Assembly (NCBI GenBank): GCA_964370095.1 | Contig: CAYJHJ010000006.1 | Span: 1-47,693, forward strand | From: CAYJAZ01 sp964370095 | GTDB taxonomy: Bacteria; Desulfobacterota; Desulfovibrionia; Desulfovibrionales; Desulfovibrionaceae | Direction of reading: 5' to 3' | DNA: 47,693 nucleotides | In this document: in pieces, positions 42,363 to 47,693 of the stretch | Layout of the letters: every line of letters starts with the position of its first letter | Position numbering within the stretch: the first letter of the stretch is position 1 | Program-made: the position numbers and the translations under genes | The notes under the pieces: model-generated | Databases searched by the model: none | What the model saw: the letters and a program-made list of their open reading frames with translations, nothing else | Told to the model about the DNA's origin: nothing

Positions 42363-43556
42363 TTAAGCAATTTCTTTTACCTTATCTTTTTTAAATATAA
42401 GGAAAGGAATAAAGAATAAAAGAAAAACAATATATAAGGCACTAACTGGTAAAAGTTCACTTCCTATTTCTGTAAACTGTGGGAATTTTGGAATAATTCC
42501 TAAGATAATAGGTGATAAAAATTGCCCCAAAAACATGCTTATTGTATAGAAAGACATGGCTTTAACAAGCTGTGTTGGGTGCACGGAATTTGTTAAAGTA
42601 AGGGCACACATTGGCATTGCAAGGCCCACAGAAATTGATTGCGTAACTGCCCCAACAAAAAGCATAGGCACAGATTGAGCAAAATAAATAATAACATAGG
42701 CAAGCGAAGCAGAAAGCGGAATAAAAATCGCAAGATATTTACCAAAAATATTTTTTAATCTTAAAAAAATAAAGGAAATAATAAAACTTGTAAGAGAGCC
42801 GGAAGTCAATACATAGCCGGCTATAGCAGCGTTGCCTAAATTTTTTGCTTCAAGAATAATTGCTATATTAGTAAAGTATCCAAACATACCTATTGTAAAA
42901 ATTCCCATAGCTATAATTATTAAAACAGAGGCAAAGGGAAGACGTTTTTTGACAGCTTTTTCATGCTCTATTGAATGCTCAGTATGTTGATGAGCTTCAT
43001 GTGCTTTTGAGTGCGGATTTGCTTTTTGAGGCATATAAAAATAAACCAGCACAAGAATTGGCAAGGCAACTAAATGCGTATAAAATGAATATCTCCAAGA
43101 AATTGCTGCTAAAAGCCCTGCAATAAAAATGCTTATCATGCTTCCTAGTGAGATGGCAGAACCTTGCCTTGTAATAACAACATTTTTTTCATGTCCTTCA
43201 AAAAAATCAGCGGGAAGTGATTGTGAAAGCGGAATCATAAGTCCCAGTGAAATTCCTAAAAGTGCTCTTAAAAATACCATCAAATAGATGTTTGACATAA
43301 GCCCGGCAAGCGTTCCTACAAAAGCATAAAGGAAAAGTGCAAACATAAGCACATTTTTTTTGCCGAAATTTTGGCTGAGCCTTATGGCAAAATAAGAACT
43401 TGGAATAACTAAAAAAGCAGGAACTGTAAGGAGTGATTTTATTATTGAGGGATCAACTTCAGGAAAATGTGCATATATGGCGCCAAGGCTTGGGGCAATG
43501 ATGGCTGTTCCCAATACTGAAATAGCAGCTATAAGATAAATACATAATTTAAGCAC
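42363..43556 (-). CDS. MFS transporter with His-rich central loop
   Basis: 397 aa, 12 predicted helices. The MFS A-like motif between TM2 and TM3 is RLSQNFGKKNVLMFAL. The central cytoplasmic loop carries six His in 17 residues (182, 186, 189, 191, 194, 198), which could bind metal ions such as Ni or Zn. The substrate is unknown; the drug:H+ antiporter branch fits (GISLGLMIPLSQSLPADFF resembles motif C surroundings). It follows a paralogous MFS gene by 12 bp, so the pair is a tandem duplication and probably one operon. Confidence 0.85.
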   Translation of the reverse strand: MLKLCIYLIAAISVLGTAIIAPSLGAIYAHFPEVDPSIIKSLLTVPAFLVIPSSYFAIRLSQNFGKKNVLMFALFLYAFVGTLAGLMSNIYLMVFLRALLGISLGLMIPLSQSLPADFFEGHEKNVVITRQGSAISLGSMISIFIAGLLAAISWRYSFYTHLVALPILVLVYFYMPQKANPHSKAHEAHQHTEHSIEHEKAVKKRLPFASVLIIIAMGIFTIGMFGYFTNIAIILEAKNLGNAAIAGYVLTSGSLTSFIISFIFLRLKNIFGKYLAIFIPLSASLAYVIIYFAQSVPMLFVGAVTQSISVGLAMPMCALTLTNSVHPTQLVKAMSFYTISMFLGQFLSPIILGIIPKFPQFTEIGSELLPVSALYIVFLLFFIPFLIFKKDKVKEIA

Positions 43557-43568
43557 AACTACCTCATT

Positions 43569-44765
43569 TTATAGCTTTACTTCTTTTTTTTGCTTGTTCT
43601 TGGTAAAAAGAAGGTAAAGAGCTAAAAGTATAGAAAAAATAAAACTTATGCAGGCAACAGTCATATACTTGCCTGAAATTTCAGTAAAATTTGGAAAAGC
43701 AGGCAGAAAATTAAAAAAGATAGGTGAAATAAATTGCCCTAATGAAAGACAAACCATCTGCATGGAAAGCACTTTTACCAATAAATGTTTTTCAATTTTG
43801 CGTGCAATATCAATATTGTTATAGGGCATGATAATACCCATGAAAAGAGCTGAAATTATATTGGAAAAAAACATGCTGTATACTGAAGTGGAAATAGCCA
43901 TAAGCATGAAGCATAAGCTCATGGAGATAGTGCCAAAAAGTATAGTTGCTCTTCCTAATATCTTATAAAATCTATTGAAATTATAACCCACAAGAAAAGA
44001 AAATAAATTCATCAAAGCAAAAGTATATCCTGCCAAAGCCGGTGAGCCCAAGTTTTTTTCTTGTATAAGAAGGGCATTATTAGTAATAATTACGTAGAAA
44101 AAAACAAAATAAAAGCCAATTCCTATAATGTTTATGAGTGCATTTTTAGGAAATTTATCATTTTCTTTTTTGTCATTCTTTTCAATATTTTGAGTTTTTT
44201 CAACTTTTCCTACTTCCGGCAAGGTGATAAAGGCAAGAAGGGCAACCAAGAAGGCTAAACCATAGATTCCAAAGGAATATCGCCAAGACAAAGAAGCCAA
44301 ATAGCCGGCAAAAATAGCACAAATAAAGTTTGAAAGCGAAATACTTGCACCTTGCCTTGCAAGCACAGTATTTTTTTCATCCCCTGAAAATAAATAATTT
44401 GGATAAGACTGGGATAAAGGCGAAATAAGCCCCATTCCAAAGCCTAAAAAAGATCTTGAAACAAGAACTGCATAGATGTTTGAGAAAAATGCAGTGCTTA
44501 CACCTGCAATCCCAAAGAGTAATATAGCAAAAATCAAAAGATTTTTATTGCCAAATCTCTTTGCAAGCGAATTTGCAAAAAGAGCACTAGGTATAATAGA
44601 AATAGAAGAAATACTTATGATAAAACGAATAAGAAGAGGGTCAACATCATGAAAATAAATTTTCATCGCTCCAAGAGCAGGTGAAACAAGCGCATTACCC
44701 AAGATTCCTATGGCAGAAGTCATGTATAATGTGAGTTTTAAAAGGCTTGTATTCTGTGTGGACAT
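43569..44765 (-). CDS. MFS transporter, paralogue of the next gene
   Basis: 398 aa, 12 helices. It is collinear with the MFS protein at 42363-43556: DVDPLLIRFIISI versus EVDPSIIKSLLTV, SFLGFGMGLISPLSQSYP versus ALLGISLGLMIPLSQSLP, and VLARQGASISLSN versus VITRQGSAISLGS. The central loop here is Lys/Glu-rich (VEKTQNIEKNDKKENDKF) instead of His-rich. Motif A is AKRFGNKNLLIFAI. The substrate is unknown. It lies 9 bp after the U32 gene on the same strand, so possible read-through from that gene should be kept in mind. Confidence 0.85.
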   Translation of the reverse strand: MSTQNTSLLKLTLYMTSAIGILGNALVSPALGAMKIYFHDVDPLLIRFIISISSISIIPSALFANSLAKRFGNKNLLIFAILLFGIAGVSTAFFSNIYAVLVSRSFLGFGMGLISPLSQSYPNYLFSGDEKNTVLARQGASISLSNFICAIFAGYLASLSWRYSFGIYGLAFLVALLAFITLPEVGKVEKTQNIEKNDKKENDKFPKNALINIIGIGFYFVFFYVIITNNALLIQEKNLGSPALAGYTFALMNLFSFLVGYNFNRFYKILGRATILFGTISMSLCFMLMAISTSVYSMFFSNIISALFMGIIMPYNNIDIARKIEKHLLVKVLSMQMVCLSLGQFISPIFFNFLPAFPNFTEISGKYMTVACISFIFSILLALYLLFTKNKQKKEVKL

Positions 44766-44774
44766 AAGATTTCT

Positions 44775-46055
44775 TTAATTAATAGTCTGTAAATAGTATT
44801 TTGGCATAAAATCATCGCTTTCACAATGTATCACACCTTTCATACCGGGGTGAAGCACATCAACTTTTTCGCCTTTGTGGTTTTCTAAGCTATATTTTGC
44901 AACCATAGGTCTTTTATATCCCGGAGCAAGGATTTGTAATTCTTTATAATCCTTCCAAGTAGAACGCACATCAATAAGCCAAGAACCTTTTTGAATTTCT
45001 TCAAGCACACGCCCAACAATTTTTTTATCTTGCTTTATGGGCATGGCTTCAATTCTTCTTTCGGGGAGGAAAAAGCCTGTTGAAAGAGGGCGAGTAGCAA
45101 CAGAAGCAAGTTCGTTTATCAAATCTTTATAAGTATAAGGCAGTTTTCTTTTTTCTTCAGCAGAAAGTAATACCCTGTCGATAGCAGTTCTATAGACATC
45201 GGTAACTTGTGCAACATAGCTTGGGCTTTTTGTTCTGCCCTCAATTTTTAGCGAAGTAACACCTATATTTTTTAAAAAAGGAATATAACGTATAAGGCAT
45301 TGTTCATGTGGTGCCCAAATAGTTGAAAATTCTTCATTTTCTTCAACTTCCCACATAATATCTTCTTTGTAATTTGGGTTTGATACGGACAAAGACATTT
45401 CTTGTAGTTTTAATTCCTTGCCCTTATATTCAAATCTGCAGGGTTGAGAGCAAGCCCCGTGGTTTGCCACTCGGTTGTTTGACCACATGGAAAGCAAGCA
45501 ATGCCCCGACAATGCAAGGCACATAGCACCGTGCATAAAAACTTCACATTCCATATCAGGAAGTGCTTCAACTAAGGCTTTTATGTTCTGATAGTTTGAT
45601 TCTCTGGCTAGGTTTACACGTGTTGCCCCTTGCTTTTGCCAAAACTTTATGCTTTGAGCATTCACGGTGTGAGCTTGTGTGGAAAGATGTATAGGAATTT
45701 GCGGGCAGATTTCTCTTGCTAAGCCAAAAACACCTGCATCTGCAATTATAAGTGCGTCAACCTGTTCGTCTTTATCAGTGTTTCCAAGTGCTTCAAGGCG
45801 CTTTTTAACTTCTGCCATCTGGTTGTCAAAAGGTAGAGCATTCAAGCAATAAAAAACTTCAACATTCGCTTTATGAGCTTCTTTTACAGTTTCTTTCACT
45901 TCTTCTTCAGTAAAGCCATGCGAAGCTTTGCGTAAATTAAGCCCCTCACCACCAAGATAGACAGCGTCTGCTCCATAGATGCAAGCTGCTTCAAATTGCT
46001 CTTTGCCACCTACCGGAACTAATAATTCCGGCAAGAGCGGATTTCTTTTTGACAT
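44775..46055 (-). CDS. trhP: U32-family protein, probable tRNA uridine-5-hydroxylation protein TrhP
   Basis: 427 aa from ATG at 46053-46055, with AGGA upstream. The in-frame ATG at 46091 lies between the promoter boxes and is rejected. N-terminal LLPELLVPVGGKEQFEAACIYGADAVYLGG is the TIM-barrel start of U32 proteins. The U32 signature is EVFMHGAMCLALSGHCLLS, followed by HGACSQPCR whose Cys residues should bind the Fe-S cluster. The length and C-terminal beta domain match YegQ/TrhP, which makes 5-hydroxyuridine at tRNA position 34 from prephenate. Older annotation calls the family collagenase or peptidase. Neighbouring tgt, another wobble-base enzyme, fits this reading. RlhA is the main alternative but is much longer. 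Confidence 0.85.
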   Translation of the reverse strand: MSKRNPLLPELLVPVGGKEQFEAACIYGADAVYLGGEGLNLRKASHGFTEEEVKETVKEAHKANVEVFYCLNALPFDNQMAEVKKRLEALGNTDKDEQVDALIIADAGVFGLAREICPQIPIHLSTQAHTVNAQSIKFWQKQGATRVNLARESNYQNIKALVEALPDMECEVFMHGAMCLALSGHCLLSMWSNNRVANHGACSQPCRFEYKGKELKLQEMSLSVSNPNYKEDIMWEVEENEEFSTIWAPHEQCLIRYIPFLKNIGVTSLKIEGRTKSPSYVAQVTDVYRTAIDRVLLSAEEKRKLPYTYKDLINELASVATRPLSTGFFLPERRIEAMPIKQDKKIVGRVLEEIQKGSWLIDVRSTWKDYKELQILAPGYKRPMVAKYSLENHKGEKVDVLHPGMKGVIHCESDDFMPKYYLQTIN

Positions 46056-46070
46056 AATTATAGTCCTAGA

Positions 46071-46098
46071 ATCATAAAAAATACTTTTCAAATATCAA
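46071..46098 (-). promoter_or_regulatory. Sigma-70-type promoter of the U32 gene
   Basis: Minus strand TTGATA (46093-46098), 16-bp spacer, TATGAT (46071-46076). It lies 16 bp before the selected ATG, which excludes the upstream in-frame ATG as a start. Confidence 0.5.
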
Positions 46099-46152
46099 AG
46101 CTAAGGAAAAAGTTCACAAATTTGATAATGAATGAAAGTTATAATATGTATT

Positions 46153-47265
46153 TTAGGAAGTGTAAAGCTTTTTATAATGCTCATAAACAGAAAGGAATTT
46201 ACCCTCAAAAATAGCTTTACGTGCTGTTTTTACTGTTTTGAGAAAATAAGTGAGGTTGTGCAAAGAATTCAACCTATAGGCTAATAATTCTTTACTTACA
46301 AAAAGATGGCGAAGATATGCTTTTGTGAAAGTTTTGCAGGTGTAGCAATCACATTCCGGATCAAGCGGAGTATCGTCTTCTGCGTATTCTTTTCTTTTGA
46401 TATTTATTTTGCCTTGTGTGGTGTAAAGAGTGGCGTTTCTTGCATTTCTTGTGGGTAAAACACAGTCAAACATATCAACTCCGCGATAAATTCCTTCGAT
46501 TAAATCAAGAGGGGTGCCAACTCCCATAAGGTAGCGGGCTTTATCTTCCGGTAAAATTGGGTTTAACACATCAAGGCATTTGTGCATTTCTTCTTTGGGT
46601 TCACCCACGGATAAACCGCCTATAGCATAGCCTTCAAAGCCAATTTCCATAAGTTCTTTAGCTGAGCGTTCACGCAAATCAGGATAGGTAACCCCTTGCA
46701 CAATACCAAAAAGGAGTTGTTTTTTTTCTTCAACCATTTCAGTGGGATAAGCGTTTCTGCATCTTTGTGCCCAGCGTGTTGTGCGTTCAACTGCATTTAA
46801 AGCTTGCTCGTAAGTAGCAGGATATTCATGGCATTCATCAAAACACATCATAATATCTGAGCCAAGATTATTTTGAATTTGAATCACGCTTTCAGGGGTA
46901 AATAAATGCTTTGAGCCATCTATATGCGATTGAAATTCCACTCCTTCTTCTTTGATTTTGTTAAGCGAGTTCAAGCTGAACACTTGAAAGCCGCCTGAAT
47001 CAGTCAAGATAGGCTTGTCCCACTTGATAAATTCGTGCAGTCCGCCACGTCTTTTTACAAGTTCATCACCCGGGCGCAAGTAAAGATGATACGTGTTGCC
47101 CAAAATTATTTGAGCGCCAATATTTTCTAAATCGTCGGGGGCAATGGATTTAACAGAGCCAACAGTTCCAACAGGCATAAAGATTGGGGTTTCAATTTCA
47201 CCGTGTGCAGTTTTTAAAATGCCGGCACGAGCATTTTGATCTTTTTTTAAAAGTGTGTAGGCCAT
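46153..47265 (-). CDS. tgt: Queuine/preQ1 tRNA-ribosyltransferase
   Basis: 371 aa from the ATG at 47263-47265; a TTG three codons upstream would give a short extension and is not needed. Motifs: FMPVGTVGSVKSIAPDDL, ILGNTYHLYLRPG, LTDSGGFQVFSL with the general-base Asp, GIVQGVTYPDLRERS, GGLSVGEPKEEM, and DCVLPTRNARN with the nucleophilic Asp just before. The zinc ligands are in DCYTCKTFTKAYLRHL. It replaces guanine 34 with preQ1 in tRNAs for Asn, Asp, His and Tyr. No clear ribosome site is seen. It begins 17 bp after the lon stop, so lon-tgt is probably one unit. Confidence 0.96.
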   Translation of the reverse strand: MAYTLLKKDQNARAGILKTAHGEIETPIFMPVGTVGSVKSIAPDDLENIGAQIILGNTYHLYLRPGDELVKRRGGLHEFIKWDKPILTDSGGFQVFSLNSLNKIKEEGVEFQSHIDGSKHLFTPESVIQIQNNLGSDIMMCFDECHEYPATYEQALNAVERTTRWAQRCRNAYPTEMVEEKKQLLFGIVQGVTYPDLRERSAKELMEIGFEGYAIGGLSVGEPKEEMHKCLDVLNPILPEDKARYLMGVGTPLDLIEGIYRGVDMFDCVLPTRNARNATLYTTQGKINIKRKEYAEDDTPLDPECDCYTCKTFTKAYLRHLFVSKELLAYRLNSLHNLTYFLKTVKTARKAIFEGKFLSVYEHYKKLYTS

Positions 47266-47282
47266 ATTTATCAATTTATAAT

Positions 47283-47693
47283 TTATTGTTTAATTTCTGA
47301 GCTTTCTTTTTTTGAAGCTGAATATTGAGCTTTAAGCTTTTTGTATAAAGGCAAGTTTTCTTTATTTTTAGGATATATTTCTTCCTTTGTTCCGCAAAAA
47401 GCCAATTCCAAAACCTCATCAACATGCTCAACCAAACGAATATCCAAAGATTTCAATATTTCTTCGGGAACTTCTTTCAAGTCTTTTGCATTTTCTTTGG
47501 GAACAAGCACAATTTCAATTTCGCTTCTTCTTGCAGCAAGAAGTTTTTCATGCAGTCCGCCAATAGGCAGCACACGCCCACGCAAAGTAATTTCGCCTGT
47601 CATTGCAAGATAGTTTTTCACGGGAATTCCAAGTAGGGCAGAGGCAATGCTTGTGGCTATGGTGATGCCTGCAGAAGGGCCGTCTTTTGGAGT
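47283..47693 (-). CDS. lon: ATP-dependent protease Lon, C-terminal fragment (runs off window end)
   Basis: The last 137 codons only. The reading frame at the window edge begins TPKDGPSAGITIATSIAS, which contains the catalytic Ser of the Lon protease domain. The catalytic Lys is in GGLHEKLLAARR, with ITLRGRVLPIG before it. The C-terminus has a 40-residue charged tail ending KKESSEIKQ. The AAA+ and N-terminal domains lie outside the window. It is upstream of tgt in the same direction. Confidence 0.95.
   Translation of the reverse strand, partial: TPKDGPSAGITIATSIASALLGIPVKNYLAMTGEITLRGRVLPIGGLHEKLLAARRSEIEIVLVPKENAKDLKEVPEEILKSLDIRLVEHVDEVLELAFCGTKEEIYPKNKENLPLYKKLKAQYSASKKESSEIKQ

Noticed and set aside
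44775..46055. Collagenase-like protease
   Set aside because: U32 proteins of this length with the CSQPC region match the tRNA-hydroxylation branch; the protease label is historical.

Overview
The window is chromosomal DNA from a low-GC (mid-30s percent by eye) Gram-negative anaerobe. It most resembles a Desulfovibrionaceae-type sulfate or sulfite reducer (Desulfobacterota). The clues are a rubrerythrin, carboxynorspermidine decarboxylase, an FtsI with a C-terminal PASTA domain, a TAXI-type TRAP transporter, an atypical thioredoxin/thioredoxin-reductase pair, and the meso-DAP DNPR motif in MurE. Family placement is inference from gene content and is not tested by alignment. Three runs of N (8402-8501, 21014-21023, 31106-31151) are scaffold gaps. 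They break a tandem repeat, murC and ftsI.

Layout. 1-5.3 kb: start of a rubrerythrin gene (minus), a YigZ-family protein, and a two-gene RND efflux operon. 5.3-8.2 kb: nitroreductase, NTF2-like protein, EamA transporter and a small lipoprotein. 8.2-8.8 kb: a tandem array of a 145-bp unit made of the last 46 bp of the lipoprotein gene plus a structured repeat element. 8.9-14.5 kb: nspC, then the rod-shape operon mreB-mreC-mreD-mrdA (plus). 14.5-18.8 kb: hisS-aspS-def-GNAT (minus). 19.0-33.7 kb: the division and cell-wall (dcw) cluster on the minus strand, in transcription order rsmH-ftsL-ftsI-murE-murF-mraY-murD-ftsW-murG-murC-murB-ftsQ. It has no mraZ, ddl, ftsA or ftsZ; the last three would usually lie next to or beyond ftsQ, where a second locus of the structured repeat sits instead. 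33.9-42.4 kb: a LysE-type exporter, then a divergent locus with a GAF/AAA+ sigma-54 activator facing an operon of an alkaline-phosphatase-superfamily hydrolase, a TAXI receptor, a fused TRAP permease, a CPHC thioredoxin and a thioredoxin-reductase-like flavoprotein. 42.4-47.7 kb: two tandem MFS transporters, a U32 tRNA-hydroxylation protein, tgt and the 3' end of lon (all minus).

The two most interesting items are these. (1) A dispersed, structured repeat of about 90 nt lies directly after stop codons in the sense orientation at two loci. Its two hairpins are kept by compensatory base changes, so it looks like a 3'-UTR RNA element. (2) The sigma-54-controlled operon at 36.2-42.3 kb. Its 'sulfatase' has Thr where the formylglycine Cys should be, so it should not be a classical sulfatase. 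It is linked to high-affinity import and to a dedicated-looking, non-canonical thioredoxin system.
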